From: Demequina lignilytica
GTDB lineage: Bacteria; Actinomycetota; Actinomycetes; Actinomycetales; Demequinaceae
Direction of reading: 5' to 3'
Assembly (NCBI RefSeq): GCF_030418305.1
Contig: NZ_JAUHPX010000007.1
Location: forward strand, 1 to 64,000
DNA: 64,000 nt
A model generated the notes under the pieces. The model had not been told where the DNA came from and searched no databases. It was given only the letters and a program-made list of their open reading frames with translations. The first letter of the stretch is position 1, and the number at the start of each line of letters is the position of its first letter. The position numbers and the translations under genes were made by a program. Shown here in pieces: positions 17,340-26,247 of this stretch.

Positions 17340-17356
17340 ATACCCCCGGGGGGTAT
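17340..17356. promoter_or_regulatory. CsoR/CstR-type operator upstream of trxA
   Basis: The site ATACCCCCGGGGGGTAT is 17 bp long and almost fully palindromic. It is one of four copies in the window; the others are at 44668, 46529 and 48112. This G-tract dyad with AT ends is what CsoR-family (DUF156) repressors recognise. Confidence 0.7.
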
Positions 17357-17451
17357 CTTACCACCGCTCGAGCTGCTGCGCCTGCGTGTTCAGATTGTCA
17401 TGTCCCGGCGCGGATGGCGGACCATACGCACCGACGCGGTAGAAATGACTC

Positions 17452-17994
17452 ATGACCGAGATGGCCGAGCTTCCCGACGAGCCCACCGGCTGGCTGTCCG
17501 ACCGTGAGTTGGACCATGTCCGCAGCGAGCTCCCGCTGGTGTACGTCAACGTCGTGCCGGTGCGGATCAATTCCATGGGCGAGGTGACGCAGGTGGGACT
17601 CCTGCTGCGCGCGTTCGACGGGTCGATCTCCCGCGCGATCGTGGCGGGCCGCGTGCTCTATCACGAGCGCATCCGCGACGCGATCGTGCGCAACCTCGAG
17701 AAGGACCTCGGGCTGGCGGCCATGCCGCAGGTGCCGCTGTCCCCGACACCGTTCGCCGTCGCCGAGTACTTCCCCTCCAAGGGGGTCTCGCCGTTCCACG
17801 ACTCGCGCCAGCACGCCGTCGCTCTCGCCTACGTGGTGCCGGTCGAGGGGCACTGCGAGCCGCAGCAGGACGCACTCGACCTCACCTGGCTCTCGCCCGA
17901 GGAGGCCGCGTCGGACGAGGTCGCGGGCGACATGGCCGGCGGCCAGCACGTGCTGCTGCGCCAGGCGCTGGCGCACTGCGGCGCGCTGCAGTAG
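17452..17994 (+). CDS. NUDIX-like family protein (DUF4916)
   Basis: The 180 residues have a NUDIX fold pattern, but the NUDIX box is damaged. GRVLYHERIRDAIVRNLEKDLGL keeps G, the first E, R and the final G. It replaces the key REUxEExGU glutamates with Asn, Lys and Asp. The family (DUF4916) is common in actinobacteria and has no known substrate. It may bind rather than hydrolyse nucleotide derivatives. It is divergent from trxA. Confidence 0.8.
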   Translation: MTEMAELPDEPTGWLSDRELDHVRSELPLVYVNVVPVRINSMGEVTQVGLLLRAFDGSISRAIVAGRVLYHERIRDAIVRNLEKDLGLAAMPQVPLSPTPFAVAEYFPSKGVSPFHDSRQHAVALAYVVPVEGHCEPQQDALDLTWLSPEEAASDEVAGDMAGGQHVLLRQALAHCGALQ

Positions 17995-17997
17995 GCC

Positions 17998-18516
17998 CTA
18001 GCCGAGCAGCCGGCCCAGCTCCGACCACCACGCGAGGCGCGTCGCCCGCCCGTCGTAGGCGGCGCGTCCCTGGTTGCGTCCGCTCGGGCTGGGCAGCACG
18101 AACACCCGTGCGCCCTCGAACGTCCAGCCCTGCTCCCCGAGGCCCGGGCGCGGGCGGCCGAGCCACCGCGCGGCCTGCATGCCCGCCTCCTTCGAGGTGA
18201 AGGCGATCCAGGCGGGACGATGCGCGGCCACCTTCGCGGCCAGCGCCGGGACGTCGTAGGGCAGGCCGCGGTCGTGGCTCTGCGCCAGGGTCTTCACCAG
18301 GTCGGTGAGGCCGATGCCGTGCGCGAGCACCCGCGAGTCGTCCTCGGGCCCCAGCGGCTCGGGGACGATCCCGGCCTCGTGAAGGAACGGCCAGAAGCGG
18401 TTGCCCGGTCCGGCGTAGTAGTGGCCACGCGCGGCCGAGGCCAGCCCGGGCGCGGTGCCGCAGAAGACGGCGCGCAGCCCGGGCGCCAGGAGGTCCGGGA
18501 GCACCGGCGCACCCAC
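17998..18516 (-). CDS. mug: G/U (T) mismatch-specific uracil-DNA glycosylase
   Basis: The 172 residues contain the Mug motif set: FCGTAPGLASAARGHYYAGPGNRFWPFLHEAG near the N-terminus and VLPSPSGRN near residue 140. The enzyme removes uracil and alkylated cytosines mispaired with G. The Asn of the GLNPG-like motif is replaced in GTAPGLAS, as in several actinobacterial homologues. The GTG start at 18516 comes 1 bp after the rdgB stop, so it is co-transcribed with rdgB and rph. Confidence 0.87.
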   Translation of the reverse strand: MGAPVLPDLLAPGLRAVFCGTAPGLASAARGHYYAGPGNRFWPFLHEAGIVPEPLGPEDDSRVLAHGIGLTDLVKTLAQSHDRGLPYDVPALAAKVAAHRPAWIAFTSKEAGMQAARWLGRPRPGLGEQGWTFEGARVFVLPSPSGRNQGRAAYDGRATRLAWWSELGRLLG

Positions 18517-18517
18517 G

Positions 18518-19129
18518 TCAGGCCCCGAGGACCTCGGCGACGTGCGGCGCGAGCATCCGGAACGCCCGGCCGCGGTGCGAGATCTCGTTCTTGCGCTCGG
18601 GGGTGAGCTCCGCGTTCGAGACGGCCTCGCCGTGCGCGCGGAAGATCGGGTCGTAGCCGAAGCCGCCCTCACCCGCGGGGGCGCGCAGCAGCTCGCCCTC
18701 CTGATGCGCCACGCACGTGTGCTCGACGCCGTCGGGGGTCACCAGCACGGCGGCGCACACGAACCGCGCGCCGCGGTGCTCGTCGGGGATGTCCGCCATC
18801 TGCGCGAGCAGCAGCTCGAGGTTCTCGCGGTCGGCGCCGTGGCGGCCCGACCACAGCGCCGAGAAGATGCCCGGCGCGCCGCCCATGACGTCGACGGCGA
18901 TGCCGGAGTCGTCCGCGATCGCCGGCAGCCCCGTCGAGGCTGCGAGCGCGCGCGCCTTGATGAGCGCGTTCTCGGCGAACGTCACGCCGTCCTCCACTGG
19001 TGAGGGCGCACCCAGCTCCCGGGCGGACGCCACATCGTCCCTGCTCAGCCCCGGTACGAGGGGCGCGAGGATGCCCCAGATCTCTCCCACCTTGTGGGAG
19101 TTGTGGGTCGCGATGGCGAGCCGCGGCAT
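18518..19129 (-). CDS. rdgB: RdgB/HAM1 non-canonical purine NTP pyrophosphatase
   Basis: This 203-residue enzyme hydrolyses dITP, XTP and dHAPTP to monophosphates. It begins with the family sequence LAIATHNSHKVGEI and contains FAENALIKARA, IADDSGIAVDVMGGAPGIFSA and GGFGYDPIF. ATG 19129 is the family start; a GTG at 19135 overlaps the rph stop by 4 bp and is also possible. rph-rdgB-mug is a conserved actinobacterial order. Confidence 0.95.
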   Translation of the reverse strand: MPRLAIATHNSHKVGEIWGILAPLVPGLSRDDVASARELGAPSPVEDGVTFAENALIKARALAASTGLPAIADDSGIAVDVMGGAPGIFSALWSGRHGADRENLELLLAQMADIPDEHRGARFVCAAVLVTPDGVEHTCVAHQEGELLRAPAGEGGFGYDPIFRAHGEAVSNAELTPERKNEISHRGRAFRMLAPHVAEVLGA

Positions 19130-19131
19130 CG

Positions 19132-19863
19132 TCACCCCTCGAGCGCGAGGCGCTGCAGCTCGGCGAGGCGCGCGTTGCCCGCGGTCGCGAGGTCGAGGAG
19201 CGCGTCGAGCTCCGCCTTCGAGAAGGGGGTCTTCTCGGCGGTGCCCTGCACCTCGACGAAGCCGCCGTCGCCCGTCATCACCACGTTCATGTCGGTCTCG
19301 GCGCGCACGTCCTCGACGTAGGGCAGGTCCAGCATCGGGGTGCCGTCGATGATGCCCACGGAGATCGCGGAGACCGAGCCGGTGAGCGGTCGCGCGCCGG
19401 GCTTGATCGCACCCTTGGCCTTGCCCCACTCGATCGCGTCGGCGAGGGCGACGTAGGCGCCGGTGATCGCGGCGGTGCGGGTGCCGCCGTCGGCGTCGAG
19501 CACGTCGCAGTCGAGGACGATCGTGTTCTCGCCGAGCGCCTTGACGTCGACCACGGCGCGCAGGGAGCGGCCGATGAGCCTGCTGATCTCCATGGTGCGG
19601 CCGCCGATCTTGCCGCGCACGGACTCGCGGTCGTTGCGGGTGTTGGTCGCGCGCGGCAGCATCGCGTACTCGGCGGTGACCCAGCCCGCGCCGGAGCCCT
19701 TCTTCCAGCGCGGCACGCCCTCGGTGAAGGACGCGGAGCACAGCACGCGGGTCCCGCCGAACGTCACCAGGCAGGACCCCTCGGCGGAGCGCTGGAAGCC
19801 GCGCTCGAAGAGCACGGGGCGGAGCTGGTCGGGAAGGCGGCCGTCGGCACGGGTAGCAGTCAT
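19132..19863 (-). CDS. rph: Ribonuclease PH
   Basis: The 243-residue phosphorolytic exoribonuclease trims tRNA 3' ends. Typical segments are [45 protein letters not shown] and [21 protein letters not shown]. The phosphate-binding region (TRNDRE) is intact. A 102-bp inverted-repeat element lies 37 bp upstream of its start. Confidence 0.95.
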   Translation of the reverse strand: MTATRADGRLPDQLRPVLFERGFQRSAEGSCLVTFGGTRVLCSASFTEGVPRWKKGSGAGWVTAEYAMLPRATNTRNDRESVRGKIGGRTMEISRLIGRSLRAVVDVKALGENTIVLDCDVLDADGGTRTAAITGAYVALADAIEWGKAKGAIKPGARPLTGSVSAISVGIIDGTPMLDLPYVEDVRAETDMNVVMTGDGGFVEVQGTAEKTPFSKAELDALLDLATAGNARLAELQRLALEG

Positions 19864-19899
19864 GGGCACGAGCCTAACGGCGCCCCTTCCCCTGCTCCT

Positions 19900-20001
19900 C
19901 CGGACAGTACGCACGGATCTCGAGACGACACTCCGGCGAACGGCCCCGCACGATGCCCGACACGCCGCACACCCGGGACCAGCTCCGTGCGGAGTGTCCG
20001 G
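19900..20001. repeat. 102-bp element with terminal inverted repeats, copy 1
   Basis: The left end CCGGACAGTACGCACGGA and right end TCCGTGCGGAGTGTCCGG are imperfect 18-bp inverted repeats. A second copy of identical length is at 40129-40230. Interior blocks GGATCT, CGACAC and ACCCGGGACC are shared. No ORF or target-site duplication was seen. It sits between two leftward genes, just before rph. Confidence 0.85.
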
Positions 20002-20051
20002 TGAGCGGGGGCGGGCGGCGTGGGTCGGGGACCGGGGAGGTGCGCCCGGCG

Positions 20052-20831
20052 TCAGATGACGTAGACCTCGCCCGGCGTCGCGAGCGCCGCCGGGGCGCCG
20101 TAGGCCGCGGTCGCGAGCTCGAGCGCGCCGGTCGGGTCGACCCAGGAGGCGACGTGGGTCAGCACCAGCTCGCCCACCGCGGCGTCGCGCGCGAGCGTGC
20201 CGGCCTGCGTGCCGTTCATGTGGATGCCCTCGGGGTTGACGCGCTGGTGCGCCCAGCCGGCCTCGGCCAGCAGCAGGTCGGCGTCGCGCGCGAGCTCGAG
20301 CACGGGCTCGCAGACGTCCGTGTCGCCCGTGAACACCAGCGAGCCCGTCTCCGTCACCACCGACGGACCCGTCACCCGCACGGCGACCGCCGGGATCGGG
20401 TGCCATGCGTCGGCGAAGTCCAGCACGAACGGGCCGACCTCCACGCGGTCGCCCCCGGCGACGGGCGTGTAGGAGAAGGGGTCGAGGTCGTGGTCGTCAT
20501 GGGAGCCCGCGATCTGGACGATGCGCTGGTCCAGCCCGGGCGGGCCGTACAGCGGGATCGGGGCGAGGGCGCCGTCCTTGCGCGGGCCGTACCGGCGCAG
20601 CACCGACAGCGCCGCCAGGTCCGCGCAGTGGTCCGGGTGGCCGTGCGAGACGACGACGGCGTCCACGGTGGCCGGGTCGCAGAACCGCTGCAGGGGTCCG
20701 ATCGCACCCGATCCCAGGTCGAGGACGACCCGCCAGGTACGTCCCTCGACCTCGGTCTCGACCAGGTAGCACGAGGCGGCGGAGTCGGGGCCGGCCGTCG
20801 AGCCGGCGCAGCCGACCACCGTGAGCCTCAT
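20052..20831 (-). CDS. MBL-fold metallo-hydrolase
   Basis: The 259-residue protein has the metallo-beta-lactamase fold with metal ligands in [12 protein letters not shown] (HxHxDH), [15 protein letters not shown] and VLTHVAS. This is close to the RNase Z/ElaC-like and PhnP-like groups. Its substrate is not established. It overlaps murI by 4 bp in the clpS-DUF2017-murI-MBL-rph block, a conserved actinobacterial order. Confidence 0.87.
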   Translation of the reverse strand: MRLTVVGCAGSTAGPDSAASCYLVETEVEGRTWRVVLDLGSGAIGPLQRFCDPATVDAVVVSHGHPDHCADLAALSVLRRYGPRKDGALAPIPLYGPPGLDQRIVQIAGSHDDHDLDPFSYTPVAGGDRVEVGPFVLDFADAWHPIPAVAVRVTGPSVVTETGSLVFTGDTDVCEPVLELARDADLLLAEAGWAHQRVNPEGIHMNGTQAGTLARDAAVGELVLTHVASWVDPTGALELATAAYGAPAALATPGEVYVI

Positions 20832-21649
20832 GACAGCGCCTCCACCACGGGAAGCGACTCGACCTCGGTGACCACCGGGCCGAGGAAGCGCTGGGCGAGC
20901 GCCTCGAAGCGGTCGCGAGGCCCGGTCGCGTAGAAGCGGTGGCGCGGCGGCACCTCCCCCGAGGCCTCGAGCCCGTTCTTCGCGAGCGCCCGGTACACGT
21001 CGCGTGCGGTCTCCGTCGCGGAGTCCACCAGGGTCACCTCCTCGCCCATCACGTAGCCGATCGCGCCGGCGAGCAGCGGGTAGTGCGTGCAGCCGAGGAT
21101 CACGGTGTCGACCTCCGCCTCCCGCAGCGGGGCGAGGTAGTCGCGCGCGACGTCCACCACGCGGGGCCCCGACGTGACGCCGGACTCGACGAGCTCGACG
21201 AACCGCGGGCAGGCCTGGCTCACGACCTCGATCTCCGGGGCGGCGGCCAGCGCGTCGCTGTACGCGCCCGAGGTCACCGTGGCGACGGTGCCGATCACGC
21301 CCACGCGACGGTTGCGCGACAGCGCCGCCGCGCGCCTGGCGGCCGGGACGATCACCTCGACCACCGGCACGCCCCGCTCCTGGGAGAAGCGCTCGCGCGC
21401 GTCGCGAAGCACCGCCGCGGACGCGGTGTTGCAGGCGATGACCAGCATCTTCACGCCGTCCTCGACCAGCGCGTCCATGATGTGGAGCGCGTGACGGCGG
21501 ACCTCGGCGATCGGCAGCGGCCCGTAGGGGCCGTGCTCGGTGTCGCCCACGTAGTGCACGGACTCTCCCGGCATCGTGTCCATGATGGCGCGTGCGACGG
21601 TGAGGCCGCCCACGCCCGAGTCGAACACGCCGATGGGCGCGTCATTCAT
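20828..21649 (-). CDS. murI: Glutamate racemase
   Basis: The 273-residue enzyme interconverts L- and D-glutamate for peptidoglycan. The N-terminus [18 protein letters not shown] is diagnostic. The two catalytic cysteines are in VIACNTASA (about residue 74) and [10 protein letters not shown] (about residue 184). It overlaps both the DUF2017 gene (8 bp) and the MBL gene (4 bp). Confidence 0.96.
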   Translation of the reverse strand: MNDAPIGVFDSGVGGLTVARAIMDTMPGESVHYVGDTEHGPYGPLPIAEVRRHALHIMDALVEDGVKMLVIACNTASAAVLRDARERFSQERGVPVVEVIVPAARRAAALSRNRRVGVIGTVATVTSGAYSDALAAAPEIEVVSQACPRFVELVESGVTSGPRVVDVARDYLAPLREAEVDTVILGCTHYPLLAGAIGYVMGEEVTLVDSATETARDVYRALAKNGLEASGEVPPRHRFYATGPRDRFEALAQRFLGPVVTEVESLPVVEALS

Positions 21650-22274
21650 CGGATCCTCCGATCCTGAGGGAGACGAGCGACTCCTGCAGCCAGGTGAGCG
21701 CGTCGTAGAGCATGCCGAGCCACAACCGCTCGGGGTCGAGGCCGAGGTCCTCGGGATCCGCGGTCCGCAGGCCCGCGGACGCCTCGGCGATGTCGCGGTG
21801 CAGCGCCTCCGCGTCCTCGTCGGACTCGATGCCGAGGCGCGACGCGACCACGAGCCGGACGTCGGTGAGCGCGGCGGCTGTCGCCATCACCTCGTCGCTC
21901 GGGACCGCCCACTCGTCGCCGGGCGCGCTGAGCTGCTCCCAGACCCGCCGCAGGCGGTCGATCTTGCCGTCGCGGATGTCCTGGTGCGTGAGGCGGCGGA
22001 ACTCGTCGGCGACCTCGCGGTCGTCGGGCGCGGCGTTGGGCAGCAGCCTCAGCAGCGCCGGGTCGTCCGGCTCGACCGCCGCATCGTCCAACCGCTCGAG
22101 GAAGCGCATGACGGAGGCGAGGTCGTCCCGCTCGGGGGTGCGCGCCTCCCCGTGGCCGAAGCTCTCGGCACCCAGCAGCAGGCCTACGTCGGCGACGATC
22201 CGCGCGATCACCAGGCGCTCGTCCTCGTCGAGACCCGCGACCGCCTCGTGGTCGCGCACGACGAAGGCCCTCAC
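21642..22274 (-). CDS. DUF2017-family protein
   Basis: This 210-residue, largely alpha-helical cytosolic protein has many acidic residues. The family is restricted to actinobacteria and almost always lies between clpS and murI, as here; its function is unknown. GTG at 22274 overlaps the clpS stop by 4 bp (GTGA), which fixes the start. The location next to clpS suggests a possible role with the ClpS-ClpCP protease, but that is inference from position only. Confidence 0.85.
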   Translation of the reverse strand: MRAFVVRDHEAVAGLDEDERLVIARIVADVGLLLGAESFGHGEARTPERDDLASVMRFLERLDDAAVEPDDPALLRLLPNAAPDDREVADEFRRLTHQDIRDGKIDRLRRVWEQLSAPGDEWAVPSDEVMATAAALTDVRLVVASRLGIESDEDAEALHRDIAEASAGLRTADPEDLGLDPERLWLGMLYDALTWLQESLVSLRIGGSDE

Positions 22275-22558
22275 TCGCCGCTCCTCTGGAGGGTCGCCCA
22301 CAGGCCGTACGAGTGCATCGCCTGCACGTCGACCTCCATCTGCTCGCGGCTGCCCGTGCTGAGCACGCTGCGGCCCTGCTCGTGCACCTCGCGCATGCGG
22401 GCCTCCGCCTCGGAGCGGGGCAGCGCGAAGTACTCCTGGAACACGCGCGTGACGTAGCTCATGAGGTTCACCGGGTCGTTCCAGACGATCGTGACCCACG
22501 AGTCGGCGAGGCGCGTGCCGGACTGGCTGGCGACCTCGGTCTGCTCCTGCGTTCCCAC
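22271..22558 (-). CDS. clpS: ATP-dependent Clp protease adaptor ClpS
   Basis: The 95-residue N-recognin delivers proteins with bulky N-terminal residues to ClpCP. WVTIVWNDPVNLMSYVTRVF holds the N-degron pocket (Asn-Asp pair). HEQGRSVLSTGSREQMEV is the usual second half. It starts with GTG at 22558. It is the first gene of the leftward clpS-DUF2017-murI-MBL run. Confidence 0.95.
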   Translation of the reverse strand: MGTQEQTEVASQSGTRLADSWVTIVWNDPVNLMSYVTRVFQEYFALPRSEAEARMREVHEQGRSVLSTGSREQMEVDVQAMHSYGLWATLQRSGE

Positions 22559-22593
22559 GGGCTCAGCCTACGGCCGGGACCGCGCGCAGCCCG

Positions 22594-22872
22594 TTATTCG
22601 CCGCCGTCGTCCGACCCGAACGCGGCCTCCATGATCTCCTTGCACGCCGGGCACACCGGGAAGCGGTTCGGATCGCGGCCGGGCACCCACACCTTGCCGC
22701 ACAGCGCGATCACGGGCTCGCCCGACAGCGCCGACTCGAGGATCTTGTCCTTCTTGACGTAGTGCGCGAACCGCTCGGCGTCACCGGGCTCGACCAGCTC
22801 GCGGGTCTCGGTGCGCTCGATGGTCGCGGTGCCGCCCTGGGGCGAGGTCTGGGGCTCGAGGGTCTCGCTCAT
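22594..22872 (-). CDS. DUF3039-family protein
   Basis: The 92-residue protein ends in a small zinc-finger-like module: ALCGKVWVPGRDPNRFPVCPACKEIM, with Cys at three positions in CG, VCPAC spacing. The family is actinobacterial and uncharacterised. Start ATG 22872 is chosen; an in-frame ATG 9 bp upstream is possible. It is separated from clpS by 35 bp and may be part of the same leftward transcript. Confidence 0.8.
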   Translation of the reverse strand: MSETLEPQTSPQGGTATIERTETRELVEPGDAERFAHYVKKDKILESALSGEPVIALCGKVWVPGRDPNRFPVCPACKEIMEAAFGSDDGGE

Positions 22873-22915
22873 GGCGCCCATGGTACGCGCGGCCCGCCCG
22901 ATCGCGCGGGCGGCG

Positions 22916-24505
22916 TCAGGCGACGGCGGCGAGCAGGCGGCCCGCCCGCTTGTCGTACAGGACGCCCGCGAGCGTGACGCCGCCCAGGTAGGCGGCCCCT
23001 CCCACGGCCAGTCCGGCGACCGCCGCGCCCCAGCCCCAGCGGGGGTCGACCACGAGGCCCAGCACGAACGGCGCGACCACGACCGGCAGCACCACCATCG
23101 CGACGGCGGACGAGACCAGCTGGGCCGCGAGCCCCGCGCCGACGGAGCCGACCTCCGCACCGAACGGGTTCTGTCCGGGGGCGGGGGTCCGGTACGGGGT
23201 GGCGACGGCGAACACAGCCGCGATCCCGAGGCTCACACCGAGCACGCCGACGGTGGTGCCGAGCAGGCTGCCCGCGTCCTCCCAGCGACCGGTCCACGCG
23301 ACCGTCGCGAGCGCGACCAGCACGGTCACGGGGAGCCCCCAGGCGACCGTCGCGGACATGCGTCCGCGCATGACGGCGGAGCCGAGCCGACCCGACACCA
23401 CGTCGAGCCACAGCCCGGTCGAGTCGAACGCGACGTCGTTGTGGCGGCCCCAGCCCACCGATGCGGCGAGCATGAGCGGGACGGCGTACGCCCAGCGGCC
23501 GTCGAGGTCGAAGACCGGCACGACCAGGATGAAGAACGATGCGGGCAGCAGCAGGACGCCCGCGAGCGACGCGAGGTAGCGGGGGTCGGACAGCCACGCG
23601 CGGCGCAGCCGGGCGTGGACGGCGGCGGCGGGGGCGTCGGTGGGGGCCGCGAGCGTCGGCGGCGCGTCGAGGACGCGGTCCTGTCGGCGGCGCGCACCCG
23701 AGCCGCGCGACAGCGGCCGCACCAGCGCCCTGGCGATGTTCGCATGCCACGCGCCGATCAGCAGCAGCGCCCAGCCGGCCTGCAGGCCGAGCCGCCACGC
23801 CGCACCCCACCAGTCGCCGTACGCGGCGGACCGCCCGACGGCGGCCCCCGCCCCGAGCGGGGTGAGCGCGAGCTGTGCGAGCAGGGTGTCGAGATCCGTC
23901 TCGACCAGGCCGCTGAGGCCCTCGATGAACAGCGACCGGGCGATCACGGCGCCGATGGCGAGGCCCACGAGCATGGTGGCGGCCGTGACGAGCTTGGCGC
24001 GCCGCGATGCCAGGAGGCGGGTGCCCCACAGCGCGGTCACGCGGGCGCCCACGATCATGCACAGGAGCGTCGCCGCGAGGCCCGCGTAGGCGACCGCCTG
24101 CACCGCCCAGCCCTCGTCCGCCCACACGGAGCCGATCACCGCGAAGGCGAGCGCGAAGAACACCGCGGGCAGGGTGAGGAGCGCCGCGACGAGCAGGCCC
24201 GGCAGGATCGCGCGGGCCGGCACGCCGACGATCCTGAAGCGGGCGGGGTCGAGCGTGTCGTCGAGGCTCGCGACCACCAGGGGCACCACCACCCAGCCGA
24301 GCCCGGCGAGCGCGGCGATCGCCACCAGCCCGTCGCCCCGGATCTGGGCGTCCTGGGTCGCGAGCGCGGCGCGGATCCAGACCAGCGACGGCAGCATCAT
24401 GACCACCCAGAGCACGCCGAAGCCCGTGAGCAGGGCGCGCCACCACTCGCGCCGCAGCAGGTGGGCCGCGGTGCGGAAGCGGATGCCTAGGACCGCTGCA
24501 ACCAT
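22916..24505 (-). CDS. ABC exporter membrane subunit
   Basis: The 529 residues contain about 12 membrane helices arranged as two similar halves separated by a charged loop (RPLSRGSGARRRQDRVLDAP near residue 275). This suggests a fused dimeric permease. It overlaps the upstream ATPase gene by 19 bp. No extracellular domain or catalytic motif is seen. It is probably an exporter or ABC-2-like transporter of unknown cargo. Confidence 0.7.
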   Translation of the reverse strand: MVAAVLGIRFRTAAHLLRREWWRALLTGFGVLWVVMMLPSLVWIRAALATQDAQIRGDGLVAIAALAGLGWVVVPLVVASLDDTLDPARFRIVGVPARAILPGLLVAALLTLPAVFFALAFAVIGSVWADEGWAVQAVAYAGLAATLLCMIVGARVTALWGTRLLASRRAKLVTAATMLVGLAIGAVIARSLFIEGLSGLVETDLDTLLAQLALTPLGAGAAVGRSAAYGDWWGAAWRLGLQAGWALLLIGAWHANIARALVRPLSRGSGARRRQDRVLDAPPTLAAPTDAPAAAVHARLRRAWLSDPRYLASLAGVLLLPASFFILVVPVFDLDGRWAYAVPLMLAASVGWGRHNDVAFDSTGLWLDVVSGRLGSAVMRGRMSATVAWGLPVTVLVALATVAWTGRWEDAGSLLGTTVGVLGVSLGIAAVFAVATPYRTPAPGQNPFGAEVGSVGAGLAAQLVSSAVAMVVLPVVVAPFVLGLVVDPRWGWGAAVAGLAVGGAAYLGGVTLAGVLYDKRAGRLLAAVA

Positions 24506-25245
24506 GTGAGGTCCCGCTGGTCCTGCACGTCGCCCACGAGCTCGACGAACCGGCGCTCGAGGTCGGATCCGCCGCTGACGTGGGCGAGGGGCCCCGACGC
24601 GAGGATGCGGCCGTCGCCGACGATCGCGACGTGGTCGCACAGCCGCTCGACCAGTGCCATCACGTGGGAGGACATGATCACCGTCCCGCCGCCGGCGACG
24701 AAGGCCGCGAGGATCCGGCGGATCGCGCCGGCGGACACCGGGTCGACCGCCTCGAACGGCTCGTCGAGCACCAGCACGCGCGGCGCGTGCACCAGCGCGC
24801 AGGCCAGCCCGATCTTCTTGGTCATGCCCGCCGAGTAGTCCATCACCAGGGTGCTGCCCGCCTCCGCGAGGTCGAGCGCCGCGAGGAGGTCGTCGCGACG
24901 GGCGCGCACGGTCTCGCGGTCGAGCCCGCGCAGCCGGGCGGCGTACGAGATGAGCTCGGCGCCGGTGAGCCGGTCGAAGGTGTGGAGCCCGTCGGGCAGC
25001 ACCCCGAGCAGCGGCTTGGCCTGCGCCGGATGCCCCCACAGGTCCACGCCGAGCACGGACACCGTCCCGTGGTCGGGCTCGAGCAGGCCCGTCGCCATCG
25101 ACAGCATGGTGGTCTTGCCGGCGCCGTTGGGTCCGACGACGCCGTAGAACGAGCCCGCCGGGATGTCGAGATCGACGCCCGCGACCGCGGTGGTCTCGCC
25201 GAATCGCTTGACGAGCGCACGGATGGACAGGGCGGGGACGGTCAC
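24487..25245 (-). CDS. ABC transporter ATP-binding protein
   Basis: The 252 residues carry Walker A GPNGAGKTT, Walker B VLVLDEPFEAVDP and the H-loop MSSHVMALVERL. The signature is YSAGMTKKIGLACAL, a variant of LSGGQ found in ABC-2-type exporters. GTG start at 25245. The GTG is followed by the family pattern LSIRALVKRFGETTAVAGVD. It pairs with the overlapping membrane subunit at 22916-24505. Confidence 0.87.
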   Translation of the reverse strand: MTVPALSIRALVKRFGETTAVAGVDLDIPAGSFYGVVGPNGAGKTTMLSMATGLLEPDHGTVSVLGVDLWGHPAQAKPLLGVLPDGLHTFDRLTGAELISYAARLRGLDRETVRARRDDLLAALDLAEAGSTLVMDYSAGMTKKIGLACALVHAPRVLVLDEPFEAVDPVSAGAIRRILAAFVAGGGTVIMSSHVMALVERLCDHVAIVGDGRILASGPLAHVSGGSDLERRFVELVGDVQDQRDLTWLQRS

Positions 25246-25297
25246 GCCGTCAGGCTACCGCCGCATCGTCGCCGCGCGGCATCCGTCACCCACTTAC

Positions 25298-25309
25298 TTG
25301 TATCTACAA
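25298..25309. promoter_or_regulatory. Short palindrome upstream of the VOC gene
   Basis: TTGTATCTACAA is a 5-2-5 dyad in a short AT-rich stretch, 24 bp before the VOC start codon. It resembles operators of MarR/HxlR regulators of catechol dioxygenase-like genes. No such regulator lies next to it. Confidence 0.45.
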
Positions 25310-25333
25310 CCAATGTGGGATACGGTGGCCTCC

Positions 25334-26215
25334 ATGACCGCATCCCCGCACCTCTCCGACCGCATCGCGGCGGGTACCCGGATGGGCCCCGTCGAGCTCC
25401 ACGTCCGCGACCTCGATGCGATGCTCGCGTACTACCGCGACGTGCTCGCGCTGGACCACCTCGCGAGCCACGGCGACACGCACGTGCTGGGCCGCCACGG
25501 CGTCGCGACCGTCACGCTGACGCGCTCCCCCGACCTGCCCGTGTTCGACCGCTCCGGGGCGGGCCTGTTCCACACCGCGGTGCTCTTCGACACCGCGCCG
25601 GGGCTCGCCGCCGGCGTCGCCCGCGTCGCGCAGTCCGGGCTCGGGCGCTACACCGGAAGCGCGGACCACCTGGTGTCGGAGGCCTTCTACTTCGACGACC
25701 CCGAGGGCAACGGCGTCGAGCTCTACCTCGACCGGCCGCGCGAAGCGTGGAAGCGCGACGCGGCCGGGCGCCCCCTCATGGACACGCTCTACCTCGACCC
25801 GAACGCGTTCCTCACGGCGCACCTGGGCGAGGACGAGCTCGCCGCTCCGACCGCGGTGGCCAAGGTGGGCCACGTCCACCTGCAGGTGGGCGACATCCCG
25901 TCGGCCAAGGACTTCTACGTGGGCGTGCTCGGTTTCGACGAGGTGCTCGACATGGGCTCCGCGCTGTTCGTCTCCGCCGGCGGCTACCACCACCACATCG
26001 GGCTCAACACGTGGAACTCGCGCGGCGCGGGACCGCGAGCCGCGTCGCTGGGCCTCGGCACCATGGACGTGGTGCTCCCGGCGGAGGATGACCTGGCCGC
26101 GCTGCGGGATCGCGTCGCGCACCGCGGCGGCACGGTCGACGACGACGGACGCACGGTGCGGATCCGCGACCCGTGGGGGTCCGAGCTGCGGTTCACCGTC
26201 GACGGCCGCGGCTGA
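25334..26215 (+). CDS. VOC-family ring-cleavage dioxygenase-like protein (CatE type)
   Basis: The 293 residues contain two glyoxalase/bleomycin-resistance modules (residues about 17-135 and 170-290). Putative metal ligands are in VELHVRDLDAMLAYYRD, NGVELYLDRP, VGHVHLQVGDI and GYHHHIGLNTW. This arrangement matches CatE-like catechol 2,3-dioxygenases involved in quinone detoxification. Start ATG 25334 is preceded by GATACGGTGG; an ATG at 25313 is in frame. It is convergent with the formate/nitrite-family gene. Confidence 0.85.
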   Translation: MTASPHLSDRIAAGTRMGPVELHVRDLDAMLAYYRDVLALDHLASHGDTHVLGRHGVATVTLTRSPDLPVFDRSGAGLFHTAVLFDTAPGLAAGVARVAQSGLGRYTGSADHLVSEAFYFDDPEGNGVELYLDRPREAWKRDAAGRPLMDTLYLDPNAFLTAHLGEDELAAPTAVAKVGHVHLQVGDIPSAKDFYVGVLGFDEVLDMGSALFVSAGGYHHHIGLNTWNSRGAGPRAASLGLGTMDVVLPAEDDLAALRDRVAHRGGTVDDDGRTVRIRDPWGSELRFTVDGRG

Positions 26216-26247
26216 GCCACGCCCTCCGGGCGGGACGATGCGCGGGC

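Noticed and set aside
19900-20001. Insertion sequence
   Set aside because: The element has terminal inverted repeats but no transposase frame and no target-site duplication at either copy.
25298-25309. Firm assignment as a MarR-type operator
   Set aside because: The dyad is only 12 bp and no MarR/HxlR gene is adjacent, so it is kept as a low-confidence site.
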